A DNA stretch of 64,000 nt from positions 7,611,716-7,675,715 of the forward strand of contig NC_087067.1 in NCBI RefSeq assembly GCF_963678635.1. Reading direction: 5' to 3'. Origin of the DNA: Symsagittifera roscoffensis. Lineage: Eukaryota > Xenacoelomorpha > Acoela > Convolutidae. Both the position numbers and the translations under genes were made by a program. The notes beneath the pieces were generated by a model, which was given only the letters and a program-made list of their open reading frames with translations, was not told where the DNA came from and ran no database searches. This document shows positions 22,971 through 35,900 of the stretch, piece by piece (within the stretch, counting starts at the first letter, position 1; every line of letters starts with the position of its first letter).

Positions 22971-25051
22971 AGTTTGAAAGTCAAAGAAAAAACAAATAAG
23001 GATTTATTTATTATTTGTGAGGAGCGTTCCCATGCAGGACGGTAATGACTGAGAAATTGTTTTGTGATTTAACTAGCAATTTTCTTCACTCCTAAATCTT
23101 TTTTCGACATCGAATGCAAAACTTTTGAAACCCACTCTTAGTTATTGAAATTATTAAGCCGTAAAATTATCCGTCTCCTTCATTAGCTACTTTTCGCTAC
23201 CTTTTGGAGCAAAGGTTCTTTTGAACCTTCGAACCTGTCCATCGTTTGTCTTGCCCATTTAAAGATCATTTAAAATACCTCTATAAGAGTGCCGATACAT
23301 GGTTCCAAAAACGATAAACGGGGCATGATTTGACTCAAAAAGTCAAAAATGGACAAACATCAGATCAAAAATCAAACAAGGATATCTTTCGACTATTTCG
23401 GTTAAATCATGGCTCAGGCATGGCCCGCTCTATCACCTCAATCATGCTCGATCACTTTTGCAAGGTCGCCACAATTTTTGCCCGATATACACGTAACAAC
23501 TCTTTCCTGCTTCGAGCACTCAAAAATCTTCCTTTGTTCTAAACATATCTTTCTTGGCTCGAGCAAAACCGAGCACAATTGTTTCGGACTAGTAGGGTCA
23601 AATCATACTAAAAATCGTTCAGACGGTAGAAAAAAAAACATGAAATTGTCCGAAACGTTCGAAACTTAACGTCAGGTTCTCGACCAGGGCCCGGGAATAA
23701 ACTTTTTAAAAGTGTCAAAGAACCCTTAATTGGCTAATTATATGATAACGCAAATGCAAGTTTGATGAATTGTCTCTTTTGCTATTGGAAAAAAGGAAAT
23801 AACTAACAAGATCCTTGTTCATTTTTCAATTGCAATTAGTTCAAACATAAATAGGGCAAACTTGTTTTCCTGCAGAAATTTTTCGTTTTGAAGCAAGTAT
23901 CCAAAATGCAACGAACAGCAATATAATTACGAATCTCTTTGGGTGAGTTATTTTGATTAACTTTCTAATTCATTTGTAATTCGTGTTTGGGGATGCATAT
24001 CTGCTATTGCTTTGCCCATCATTATCAGGCCAGTTTGTAGTTTTATTACACACAGCTTCGTGTTTGTTAGTGTTTGAGCGTGTATATGTTGATGTGTCTG
24101 CGCTTTTTCGCATATCTTTATGCGTCAAACTCAGAGACAGGCTTTGAAACGTGTCAAAGTCAAACTACTGATGTCACCTATCAATTTAATCTGATGTCCA
24201 TCAGCAAATACGAGATAGCATTCATTCTGTCCGATTAAAAATGCTAAAAAAGTATGAAAACAGGCAGACAAAAAAATAAACTTAGCATTTAGAGCTGGAA
24301 GATGTTTTAACCGTTCCTGCAAAAAGCACAAAAAAACTATTCAAAGTAATTTTGTTAATAAAAATTAATTTTCAGTTACAATTAATTACAAAAACCAATT
24401 TTGGATGTGTAAATAATCTTAAAGTAACAAAATCTCTCCTTAAAATTTCATGAAGATAACTTCAAATTAGGTGAAAAATTAGGAGAAAAGGAAGATAAAC
24501 TGTTGGTTAGCTTAACTGATTTGAAAAATGCTAGAACGGTTTTCCATGATTTCACTCAAAATCTATACAAACCATAAAATTGCACTAGTTTGGATGGAAA
24601 ACAAAAAACGAAAATGGGACAAAATTTTTTGTAACAAACGATTATAACCCGCCCCGGATTTCCAGTAAACAAAATGTCTAGTTAACAAAAGAAAAATTCC
24701 TTAATAACAGCGTCAAATTAGTTGAATTAAAATTTATCGACATTTGCGTTTTAAAAAATTTGGCTGCTTTTAACAAACAAAAAACTATTTTCAAATAGTT
24801 TTCCGTTATGAAACTTGAAACCTCTAACCAACTCCCCTACCATGGGATCCTACCATGCTCCTGCGGAAAAGTGCAGGAGCAAACTATTCTAGAATGTTTT
24901 TGATCATTTCAAAATGTCGTTGAAAATTCCAAACCTTTCCAGAATTTTCATACACATATATCGATATTAATAGCGAAAAAATCTTGAAATATTTAATTAA
25001 GCATTACTAGCTATCTCTGAATTATTAAATTTTTGCAGCGCTTATACTTCA
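22971..25051. other. Non-coding stretch with one perfect small hairpin
   Basis: No supported gene. At 24857-24880 is a perfect 8-bp stem (GCTCCTGC, 8-base loop, GCAGGAGC), GC-rich against its surroundings. Confidence 0.5.
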
Positions 25052-27000
25052 AAATCTTACTGTGGTTGTTGGATAGTCTCAACGAGGTTAATGAAAATGC
25101 ATAAATTACTTCGAGTTATACTTCAGACACATTCATGTACATTCAACACTCAATAGCTTAAAAGTCTGAGTGTTTCATATAAACAACCGCAGTCAGAGTC
25201 AGACAGTTAACAAGTCTGTGTAAACCAAAAGATAAAAATGTACAATATATAGGCAAATTGAACTGCATAATTTCAGAACTTGAGCCAAAAATTATTCTTA
25301 AAACTTTGACTTTTTGACCAAAGACATAGAAAAAATGTTGCTCAGCATTAAAAAACGCATGGAAACTTAAACTTGGTTAGATTTTGCCTGATTATTCTTA
25401 TCATGTCGTATCATTCATCAAGGTCATAAAACATCAACTTGTATCACGTTGTTCGCTAATTTTTTTAACGTAGTTTTCTCTTTGAAAATTGCTCAGCATC
25501 AAAAACTATGTTAATTGACCAGAGTTTTAAACATAAAAGATGTTCAGCTTTGAAATTGTGTCTACAAATTTATGCATTGTTCAACTTTTGTCTCATCAAA
25601 AGTAGTATGGACCATAAGGGTAATGTTGGATGTTTCATCATCTTATATCTTAATAACTATTGATTTTTTTGTACATTTGCGTTCTTCGTGTTCTGCCTCA
25701 TCATATGTAAAATGACTCATCAAGATCATAACACATCAACTTATTTCTTTAAAAAAAATATTTTTTCGAACACTTTTATGAATATAAAAATTGCTCAGGA
25801 TCAAAAGTGTGTCCTAAAATTTATGTGAGTCCATTGATCAAGTTTTGCCTCATTATATGCAGTATTAACAACGGGACCAGGTTACATTATCCTTATCCCA
25901 ATAACTCATGGTCTCTGAACACAGGCATGAACACAAAAATTGCTCACCATTCAAAAGTTTATTTTGAAAAAATGTTCAATATTCGTGCTTTGCCTCATCA
26001 TATATAGTAGTAGGTATGAGTCATCATGGTAAAAAAAAAAAACTTAATTCTCAATAGTTTTCAGTTTTTCGGCCCTTGTTATGAACATAAAGGCTGCTCA
26101 GCGTCAAAAAACTATGTCTGCGTTTTTGTGCAATTTTCAAGTTTTGCATCATCATATGTTAAATCTTTTTTAAAATAAGTAAGTATTGGGTTTTTGAACA
26201 TGGGCATGAACACACAAATTGTTCAGCATCAAAATTATGTTTGAAAAACGCCCTGGTTCAGCATTGCCTCATCATATGTAGTTTGATTCTTCAAGGTCGT
26301 GTTACCTTATCTTATATCCCATTAACTGTTGATGTTTAGTCATACATTTGTCGAAATACTCGAGAATTTTTAAATATGGGAACGATCATAAAAACGAACA
26401 TCAAGAAAAACGATCATAAAAATTGCTTAGCAAGAGTATACTTGGGAAAATTAAAGTATGGGTGTTCTGTTTCAACACACGTATGCCTCATCAAGATTAT
26501 GTTCACTTATCTGCTATCTTTTCTAGGGACTTGAGCATAAACACATTGCCCATTGACTTAAATTTTGCTCAACATTTATAATTTTGATTGAAACAAAAAA
26601 CGGGTCGGTTTTTTCATCACTTTTTGGATGACTTTTTTCGGCAACTTTACATCATTAGCATTTTAAAATACTACTACTTTTCGACCATGACAATGAAAAA
26701 AAAACATACAGTGTTTTGATAATTATGGTTAGAAAATTTTACAAACTTGGTTTTTTGGGTAATTAAAATGGTTACTCATTAAGTCTATAATACATCATGT
26801 GATAGCTCATTTTTTTTGTTTGACCAAACCATTAAAAATCAAAATTGCTCAGCTTCAAAAACTATAAGAAAAACAGTGTGCATTAATCATTTTTTGTATC
26901 ATCTTATAACGTATAACTCGTCAAGGTCATGTGGAGTTAAAAGTTATTGCAGTTGTCTATTAATTTTTTAAGCCTTAGCAAATTAACTTTTGTGCTATTT
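25052..27000. repeat. Left arm of a large inverted repeat, built of ~240-bp degenerate units
   Basis: The arm is a chain of about eight diverged units with recurring phrases: TGCCTCATCATATGT, CATCAAGGTCATA, and AAATTGCTCAGCATCAAAA. The same material occurs in reverse complement at 39700-41562. The outer ends match well: GTGGTTGTTGGATAGTCTCAA near 25061 against TTGAAACTATTCAACAACCAC near 41530. Total span between outer ends is about 16.5 kb. Confidence 0.75.
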
Positions 27001-27112
27001 CAAGAAACATAATTCTTGTCTACAAAAATATGAGAAATGAACATTTTGAGACAAGGAAATTTAGTCCTTACCTCATTGATTACCGATTTTCAACTTTGTT
27101 TACTGCCGATGT

Positions 27113-27403
27113 TTACTGCTCCCTCATGTTCGTGTTCCCCTGATTAACTCGGCTTCTTTTGGCCGTTCTCTTGCCTCCAGTCCACATGGCATCGGAGTCT
27201 TCGTTCCAATTTAACGCTCGACCAGTATTTTGTTTCCTTGTTGTCGGCTTCACAGCTCCCTGCTTTTCGCGTAGTTTTTTTTTCAGTTTTATGCCGCAGT
27301 CGTGCGGTTCCGGAATAATTGCCGGTAGGGATTGTTTGGGAGAATACTCTCGCTTTTCTGCCACGCCACTTTTTCTCAGTACAGAATCATAATCTAGTGT
27401 CAC
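27113..27403 (-). pseudogene. Probable C-terminal end of the Ty3/gypsy polyprotein
   Basis: A 96-codon open frame downstream of the integrase encodes a charged, Lys/Arg-rich product (for example KLKKKLREKQGAV), compatible with the variable C-terminal tail of pol. No motif proves it. Placement after the integrase core on the same strand and matching GC content support it. Confidence 0.4.
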
Positions 27404-27849
27404 AGTATTTTTACATTTCTTCTTGATTTTTTTTATCTATAAGTCTATACATCTTGTTTCTATCGTCAGTCCTTTGGAACAACAGTTCGTCCTTCTGATT
27501 GGCGTTTTAGTTGAGTCTTTGGAGCCAGCCAGTACGCCATCGTGGCCCAGTTGTTCTACCTTTCTGTTCACTAAATGCTCCTCTGTGACCTTCTGTGGGT
27601 GGTTAACTTATTTCACATCGTACTCTTTGTCAGACCTTCCTTTCCAGTCGGTCTGATTGGGGCGTGGCATTTGGTCAGTACGTGGGTCGTCGCTATCTAA
27701 ACAGACAGACATTTGTCGCAACATTTTGTCCTAATTAGGATTTTTTAGTGATTCAGTTTCTATAATTTCCTTCGCACCGTTTTAGCATCCCGGCCGCAAA
27801 GATTTCTGATTGAAAAAATCATAAAATAGCGTTTGACTAAATCTAAGGG

Positions 27850-28399
27850 CGCTACTGTGTCCCTACCTCTTTGCGTACGGTAAAACAAAATTTTCCAGCT
27901 CATGATAGTCCGCTATTCACAGCTGTAGCTCTGTGAACAATTACCGGAGAGTATATAAGTTCATTTGTTTCGGTGTTACAAAAAGCTTTAAATGGCTTTG
28001 ACTTGAAGCTGAACTTTTGGTTTAAATAAAATTTTCGCGGTACGCGATGATTTGATATGTAGATTTGATATGATTTCATCCAAATCAATATGATTATAAT
28101 AGCCGTGGGCCAGCGTGAGAATCTTTCCAAAGCTACGAAAACGTTTTTTCTGATTCATTCAAATATTTGTTTGGGCTTCAAATTTCGATTTGTAGGCATT
28201 CGTTTTGTTTTCTTGGTTCAAATTCTTTTCCTATGTCATCTTTAGCGTATTTAGGTTCTAAGCTTCTACATGCGGTTGTACCGAGCCGGCAACCGTCGGC
28301 GGCGGCCACCAAGCTCAGGCGGATGTACGGGAACCACACGTGTTTTACCGCATTGATTGTGTTCCTTTTTCTGTGATGGTAACTATGATTTCTATTCAC
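27850..28399 (-). pseudogene. Integrase remnant of the Ty3/gypsy element
   Basis: The HHCC-type N-terminal domain is readable at 28178-28399 (HVWFPYIR, then a segment with one Cys of the pair kept, then NECLQIE). The catalytic core follows at 27900-28130: RFSRWPTA, HRVPRKF, FKAFCN and ELIYSPVIVHRATA, matching the conserved F-x-x-F-C ... P-x-x-D-H-R-A of gypsy integrases with Asp replaced in the last motif. The two parts are in different frames. Confidence 0.75.
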
Positions 28400-28533
28400 A
28401 ATTAGTTTTTGTTAAGTAATGCGAATGACGACAGGCTCGTCCATCCACAGACAGTGTTCCCTGACATGTAAGTCGCTTTTATGTTGCCACGATAATCACC
28501 CGTAGTTCATACCTTCGTTTCCAGATTTTGTTC

Positions 28534-28890
28534 CTAGGCAAAAATCTTGTCTTGGATAGCTAGCGTTTGCAGACTTCCCTTGTAATAGGCTCTATCCGCT
28601 TGAGGCTGAAAAATGCAGGCAGTCACTCGGCTTTCTTGACCTTCTTTGGCACCCAATACCCCGTTGGTAGTGATCACCGTGCTGGTTTTTGCATCACTAG
28701 TTCCAATTATTATTATCTCCAGCTTCTCGTCAAAGACTTCTATAACCGAGCTGCTCCCGCTTGCAACTTCTGGATATCGAGAGAAATTTTTGTTGAGCTT
28801 CTTTAGATTAAGTTCATTTTCTAAGGAAATGAAATTTTGTAGTTTGAACTGTTTCACTTTATTATCACTCCAACTACTTTCTCGTTTTTG
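28534..28890 (-). pseudogene. RNase H remnant of the Ty3/gypsy element
   Basis: A 107-codon open stretch carries a TSDA motif in the position of the first catalytic Asp of gypsy RNase H (usually TDAS), then ADRAYYKGSLQTLAI, which matches the conserved E/D-R-x-Y-s-x-x-E-x-L-A-I block with its catalytic Glu changed. It follows the RT remnant and precedes the integrase zinc-binding part, as expected. Confidence 0.7.
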
Positions 28891-29394
28891 CGGTCATTGC
28901 ATTCCGATATGCACCTTCTGATTGGTCAATGTTTTTGTGCATGATTTTCCGGCCTCAGGGCAAAATTTTAGCCCTGTATTGGCATAATGCATACTGATTG
29001 GATGAATTATCCATCCCCTTGATTGGGGCGGTTTGTGTCTTCCGGTTTTTTTACGAGTGCCGTAACAGAGGGGCCAATGGATAAAATCAAATAATGTTAA
29101 ATTATTGTCGTAAAAGCTAACGAGCGATGCTCACCCAACGGGAAGCCTGGAAGAGTAGTCTGCAATTCTATTTTTGCACCCATCAAGTAACGTGTGTCAA
29201 AATCAAATAGAAAAAATTGGTCTATCTATCGGGTAAGCCGACTGAAGATCGTTTTTTCTTTTTGTTATTCCGATTCATTATTGTTACCAGCGCTTTGTGG
29301 TCCTCTAATTTCTACCAAATACCTAAATTTAAAAACAACCGACCAAATTGAATGTTTATTGGACATATGAGTGAACATCAAAAAGTTTTAACTC

Positions 29395-30110
29395 GACGAT
29401 GTTTCCGACTGATTTTTGGGACTTTTGAATGCTTCCTGGCATTTAGCTGTCCAGAAAAAATCGTTTTTTTTTGCTGAGCAAGGGACGTAAGTGCGCCCAA
29501 GATTCAGCCGACGGTGTTAATTACTTGTGAACACTATGGATTCAATCCCTGAGTTATTTCAAATGTGAAAGTGTTCTTGGTGGTTTCAACTTACCAATTG
29601 ACCCCGTTTTTTGATCCAATGGCGTGAAAACCGAACTTGTGTTGTTTCTGAGATTCCGTTTTTTGAACCAACGGTATGAAGTTAAACGTTGTGATGTTGG
29701 GGGCCATAAACTCTTCATCTAGCTTTTTCAAATTTTCTTTACGAGCGCGATGCGTTCAATTTTGTATACTTTTGATCCATCCCGTGTTGAATATCCGCAG
29801 CTATTGTCGTAAGAGCATAGAACCCCGTTTTAAATATGTACACACCCGTGGTTTTTACCCAAACAAAAGAAAAGACGAAATGCCTGGTGGTCTCGAATTT
29901 TGATAGCAGTTGACCGTACGCGTAATTTATATCCATAATCTGAAAATTATCTCAACGGTTTCTTTTCTTATCGTTTGCCCAGCAATGTCCAGGTTTTCCT
30001 CGATAATTGGCATCTGGTATTTATTCGTTTAATCCTGCCTACTCAATTCTCTGAATTTCACAGCCAAGTTCACTGAGCCGTCTCTCTTGGCTGTTATAAC
30101 TGATAATTGA
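29395..30110 (-). pseudogene. Reverse transcriptase remnant of the Ty3/gypsy element
   Basis: The palm region keeps MDINYAYGQL and FKTGFYALT (29736-29936), matching the D-x-x-x-A-Y/F-x-Q-L and F-K/R-T-G-F/Y-G-L-T signatures of gypsy RTs. Upstream, near 30080-30105, ITAKRDGS matches the conserved finger segment. The connection segment FFWTAKCQEAFK is readable near 29440-29475. The YxDD catalytic motif is not recoverable between them, and several stops interrupt the frame. Confidence 0.8.
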
Positions 30111-31260
30111 TGATACAAGATATATATCTGAGAACTCCTAAAAAGTTTTCTATGTGATTTTTTTAATCAACTTATCATTCTCTTTATCCACATTTTCTTG
30201 GAGCGTGAACGGTACTTGCCTGCTGTTTTGTTCTACTGGCATTATATTTTAAAAAAATTCGGCTTCAAACTAATAACTAGGTATGCGCCCGAACCTGCTA
30301 AAAAAGTTACTGAATTGCTTACTGAAGTGCTCCTGGAAGTCATTCAGCGGCTCTTTTTTGTTGGCTGGTTCTGAATGCCCTTGGATGTTCTTTAACTCCT
30401 CTTCTACTGTCGCTTGGACCAGCCTAAGTCCCAGTGCTGAATTATAGTCCCTCCCAAGGATTGATTGGCTGCATCCCCCGACTATTGATTACCGCTTCAG
30501 TCGTAGATTCGCCTTCATCGTCTCAGTGGATTGTTCTCTTAATCCCGAAACGGATTGTCTTCCGGACTCATTGGCGTCAGCTGTCTCTTTGTGCACTCAA
30601 GGTACGTAAGATATCTTTAATCTTCAAAAGGATGTCGGCAAATAGCTATCAATCCACGCTTGGATTGTTTTTCAATGATCTTTAAGGCCAGTATCGCCCC
30701 TGCTAATTTCAGTTTTCCTTTTTATCGACATAACACTAGATACTCATTCGAGCTATGGTAGTCCTAATCGTTGGGTCCTCCCTGGGTTCTGTTCTCCAAC
30801 TCCTTTGGACTGTTGTGTTGCGGCGATATGTCATCGTGCTCAAGAAAATTGTTCCCATAGGCGTCATCACCGTGAATAAGAACCACCCGGCCTCTTGCGG
30901 CGGCTTTCCGTCCTCGACACCTTTGCTCATAGTGTCCAATTTTCTTTAAAAAAGTTAACGCACCTTTCTTTTCCTGGTATTTTCCAATTTTGTTGGTCGT
31001 GAAAGCACTCTGATAGGAATTGAAGCATCTTCGAGCGATGCGTTCCTTTTTCGAATTCCTCCTCAGAAGCGTCCAGCAACCTCGGTTATCATATGTTTCT
31101 AAGATTCAAATTCGTCTTCCTGTTATGCACTACGTCCTGTCCCGCTTTCCCAGACACAAACATAAACTCGAAACGAGGTTTAACTACGCCTCAATCCGTT
31201 TTTTTTTTTTCAAATACAATCTAAGATAACGACGCAACTTGAGTTGCAATCAACGTTTCA

Positions 31261-32900
31261 ACGTGATAAAAAGATGAAGAGTGAAGGCGTGTTTTGCTGT
31301 TACTCCCAGGTAAAATGGGTTATCCAATGCTGCCACAACAATGCAACCTCGGTGCACTTATTTGATAAGAAAAGACCTAAAACTCAAAACCTACTAAAAA
31401 TTACTTTAAAATCATTTCAAACTGAATCTTTTTCTAATGAAATTATTGGCTCTGAAAAATAACATTAGAAGTTATAAAGAAGCTACAATCACTTGTAATT
31501 CAGAACACACTAAAATTGTCTAGACCTACTAATTTTTGTATCTTATCACGCAAAATTTATCAACAATAAAATTTTTGCGTAAACGTTTACCTTAAAAGTT
31601 TTTGTTCTGATGGCAAAGGCTGAAAAATCAGGGCAAGTTTGAAAGAAGGATATTTATTTTTTTCAGCATTAGCTATTGCCCTTATGCCGAAAAGTTTTCA
31701 GACAATTGAGCTAAAATTTCTCAATTTTCACCGCTTTAAAATTTTTCAGCTTTAAAAGTTTTTTGACATTGAGGTTTTTATTATTGAGGCACTGAGATTG
31801 TAATAATAAATTGATTTTTTAGTTAATTTGTCTTACTTTTGAATTTAAATATTTTTCGAGATTAATGCGACAAAACAAAAACATGTTTCCGATATGCTGC
31901 TGGACTTCCCTAATTGTGTATCCAACCTCTTTTTTTTGCATTTTCTGAAAATATAATAATGATAAGTATTCAAAAAACTTTGAATGGACAGAAAAAAGTT
32001 GATAAATAAAAATAAAAGTTTTGATACCATAAAACTGAAATTTATAATTTTTGAACAAGCAACCAAAAGTCAGCCTCTGGGCTCAACAAATAAATGCCAA
32101 AAAACAGCAAACATTTTTTTCTACTTCATTCCTATGACAGAATTAAAAAAATTTTCGTATAGAGCTCAAACCATGGCGCAATATTTTTGTATCCATCATT
32201 TTGTAGGTAACCTCTACCATTTTTTTGCAACATAAGGCTTTTGGTGATATACAGAAATTGCACAAGGTCAAATTGCACCCTTAAGTTTTGGAATAGCAAC
32301 ATTTTTTTAAATCTATCAAAAGCCTATGTGATGCCAGACGTCTCAGTTTTTTTCTGATGCCAGACGTCATATTGGTCGCAGAAACGAGGAAACGTGTCTT
32401 ATCAACGTGCTTTAGGAGGTTTCACGCAGGCTTTTGATAGGTTAAAAAACTTTGATAGGTTATTTGCTAGTCTGAAATTTTAGAAACATCGATTTTTGAC
32501 ATTGTACAATTTCTGTTCATCACAACGTTTCATCCGTTGCAAAAAAACTTAATGAAGGTTAATTTCAGTATGATGCATACAAAAACATTACACTTGTGCT
32601 GTGTGCTCAAAAACAATAAGGCTAGTCTAAAGTATTGGAAATGTTTGATTTTGGACAATATGCAATTATTTTAACCACAATATTTCACTTTTTGCAAAAA
32701 ATTGAAAAACATAGTTCAATATAAAGACAGGAAACTATAATTTCAAAAATATAGAATCTTATGTTCAGAGATTGTTCACCAATTCAGCGGAAACAATGCA
32801 GAAACTAAACAATCGCCATTTTTGCAAGTCTTGCCTTTTAATTCTAAAACAAATTAAATGATCCGCCTTTGATATTGCCAAAAGAGACGCAATGGCATTG
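31261..32900. other. AT-rich non-coding sequence
   Basis: No gene supported. A short doublet TGATGCCAGACGTC occurs at about 32331 and 32356. Open frames on both strands near 31820-32240 are composition-driven. Confidence 0.5.
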
Positions 32901-32949
32901 AAACTTAAAAAGAAGTAGATTGAATCAATTGATAATGATTGTGATTTTT

Positions 32950-35900
32950 TCATGAACATGATCTTATAACTCTGTTTAGAAAGCATTGTTCTTTCAGATT
33001 AGGTTGTATACATAAATGGGTAAAAACTGTGTCCAACCACTTTTTCTTTTCGAAATAAACACCATAACTTGATCGTTGTCAGACAAAATCTTTTTATTGA
33101 CCTTCAGAAGCAGAATATGTTGAAAAAAAATTGTTTTAAAAATGAAAATTCATATTTTTGAGGAGGCAGTTTCTGATCAGTTTCAGTCCGTTTTTTGCTG
33201 TTTTTTTTTAAATTATCGTTCATTTTTTGCCCTCAACGTACATTGGGCTTCACAATCGAACCATTTGTTTTCATTGAGTTTAGCAATCAGCTAAATTTTA
33301 GGTAACGAGAAATGTGCTTTTAAATAAACCAATGTCAAAAGGGTTGTAAACGATGAAAAATATTGAAGAACTAAAAACTCAAAGATCTTAGCTCATTTAT
33401 TTATGAAATTTTTTTGGCATACAGACAATAACTACGACTGAATAAAAAAAGTTCTTTCAAACTTCACTACGAAATATTGCATCGGAAATATAGGATCATT
33501 TCAATTTGTACCCAAAAATCTTGCTTGTTGCTAAACTTTGCCTTACATTGTACAACGGCGTAGAAATCTAAAAACTTCTAATGAATGATTTTTGATCATA
33601 AGAAAAAGTTGTGCAAGTAAAAATCTCGTTCACTCAAATCAATCAAAATGAGATTATTTTGAACAAAACGTAATAACGGTTTGTGATAACAAGTTTAATA
33701 ACAAACTAACTAAATCTAAGAATTCTCTTCTTGTGTATAAAAAATAAACAGTTACATAAGTAAATATTATGAATATTATGGGATTAATTCTGTGAAAAGT
33801 TTTTAGTTGCAGTTGAGCTCAAAATTTCTGATTTACGAGTGTTTTTGTAGCGCTAAGTTTTTTTAAAAAAATTTCAAAGTCAAAACAATTGTACAAAAAT
33901 GTTTACTTCGAACTAAATTTAAATTGAATTTAGTATAATTGGATTTGGCTATTTTTAATAGCCACAACGAACAATATCAATTGAAACAATCAGTTAAGAC
34001 AATCAAAGAGAAACAAAGTTGATTGTTGTGAAAATTTTTTGTTTGCTTTTTGAAGTTAAACCCACAGTCAAGTAATGATCGAAAAATTAAACTATTCATA
34101 AAAAACACTGCTCTTGAAACAAACACTATAGTTTAACAATTGTCAGAGAAGTAATTTCATTTGCTGAAAAAAAAAGTTATCTATAAGTAGCTTTTGTTGT
34201 TTTGGGATGTCACGATCTGATCACTGTCGTGTTTTTGTTATCTTGTTTTCTCAAATTGTTGTGCGCTTGACAATCAAAATTTTCGTTTTCATTTATTTAA
34301 CTATCAGTTAAAATTAAGGTAAATGGATAAATGTCTATAAAATCCTCAATGACAACAAGGTAGTTAATTTTGATAAAGTTTGAAGCACTGGAAATTTAAT
34401 ATTTTGCCTCAATTAATAATAAAAACAGCTTCTGCTGAAAAAAATTAAACTTTTTTCCCCAACATGCCCTGTTTTTTCAGCCTTTGGCATCAAGGTCAAC
34501 ATGTACGCAAAAGTCTTCATTCTTGATAAGTTTGCATTATAAGATACAACAAGGTAAAAGTCTAGACAACTTTGCTCTATCTTTTTTGATCAAATTAAAA
34601 AGATATGCAAATATGAAACTCGTTGATACATTTCAGTCACGATCAAAACAACCTGATTACAGTTCGTTACCACATGGCTATTTTCTTAAATATCTATATA
34701 AAATTTAAAGGTAAATCAAATTTAGGATTTTTTTGTCTCAGATGAAATCTGAAAGCCTTAAAATCAGTTATAAATGATAACTTTTGTGATATACGGTCAA
34801 TTTGAAACAAAAATAAGTTCGTAAAAACTCGGTTAATAAACGTTGTGAGCTTCGGAACCGGAATGTTTTTTAATGTCAATATGTACGCAAAATTAATGAT
34901 TGATGATAATTTTGACTTACATGATAAACAGTGTAAAAATCCTAGCAACTTTAATCTATCTAATTTTATCATACTAATAAGATGCGAAAGTAAGTCAAAA
35001 TAAAAATAACCTGACAAAAGCGTGATTGCGGTTTGTGATAACAAGTTCAGTTTCAGGTTAACAGATTCCAAGAATTCTCTTTTTTATTAAAAAAGAATCA
35101 GTCATATATGTAAATTTTATCGATACTGCCAGAAAAATCTGAGGAAAAGCTATTGGTTCCAGTTGAAAGTTGAATCTTCACCGTGTTTTGAATTACAATT
35201 GGTTCTAGCTCTTAATTCTTTTCTTTTTTTTCAAAATCAAAATAAATATTTTTTAAATTTGTTAATTTGAGACAAATTTGATATAATTTTAGTTTATTGC
35301 ATTTTAGTTACTATTACTACCCACGATGTATAACTTTTTCAGAATAAACGGGAAAAAAACGAAGAATATTTTTATTTGTGTGCGATTTTTAAATTTGAAA
35401 CAAAAATAAGTTCGTAAAAACTCGGTTAATAAACGTTGTGAGCTTCGGAACCGGAATGTTTTTTAATGTCAATATGTACGCAAAATTAATGATTGATGAT
35501 AATTTTGACTTACATGATAAACAGTGTAAAAATCCTAGCAACTTTAATCTATCTAATTTTATCATACTAATAAGATGCGAAAGTAAGTCAAAATAAAAAT
35601 AACCTGACAAAAGCGTGATTGCGGTTTGTGATAACAAGTTCAGTTTCAGGTTAACAGATTCCAAGAATTCTCTTTTTTATTAAAAAAGAATCAGTCATAT
35701 ATGTAAATTTTATCGATACTGCCAGAAAAATCTGAGGAAAAGCTATTGGTTCCAGTTGAAAGTTGAATCTTCACCGTGTTTTGAATTACAATTGGTTCTA
35801 GCTCTTAATTCTTTTCTTTTTTTTCAAAATCAAAATATATATTTTTTAAATTTGTTAATTTGAGACAAATTTGATATAATTTTGGTTTATTGCATTTTAG

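Larger units (their letters stand above)
27110..31260 (-). pseudogene. Decayed Ty3/gypsy gag-pol, minus strand
   Basis: Fragments of a complete polyprotein appear in order on the minus strand. A gag zinc-knuckle relic (TFLKKIGHYEQRCRGRK, about 30905-30960) has its first two Cys positions reading Leu. A protease end follows (ILGRDYNSALGLRL, 30411-30461), then RT, RNase H and integrase, detailed in separate entries. Stops and frameshifts occur throughout, so nothing is translatable. The region is clearly GC-richer than its flanks. No flanking LTRs were recognised. It lies just inside the left arm of the large inverted repeat. The family is clear from domain order (PR-RT-RH-IN); the clade is not determined. 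Confidence 0.85.

Noticed and set aside
28534-28857. First read as a second integrase core because of FSRYPEVA
   Set aside because: The following TSDA and ADRAYYKGSLQTLAI blocks fit RNase H, and a proper integrase follows at 28.4-27.85 kb, so there is one element only.
34694-35664. Two minus-strand ORFs with identical N-termini (125 and 91 codons)
   Set aside because: They are the same sequence in the 593-bp tandem duplication; composition and hydrophobic, Lys-rich products fit chance ORFs.
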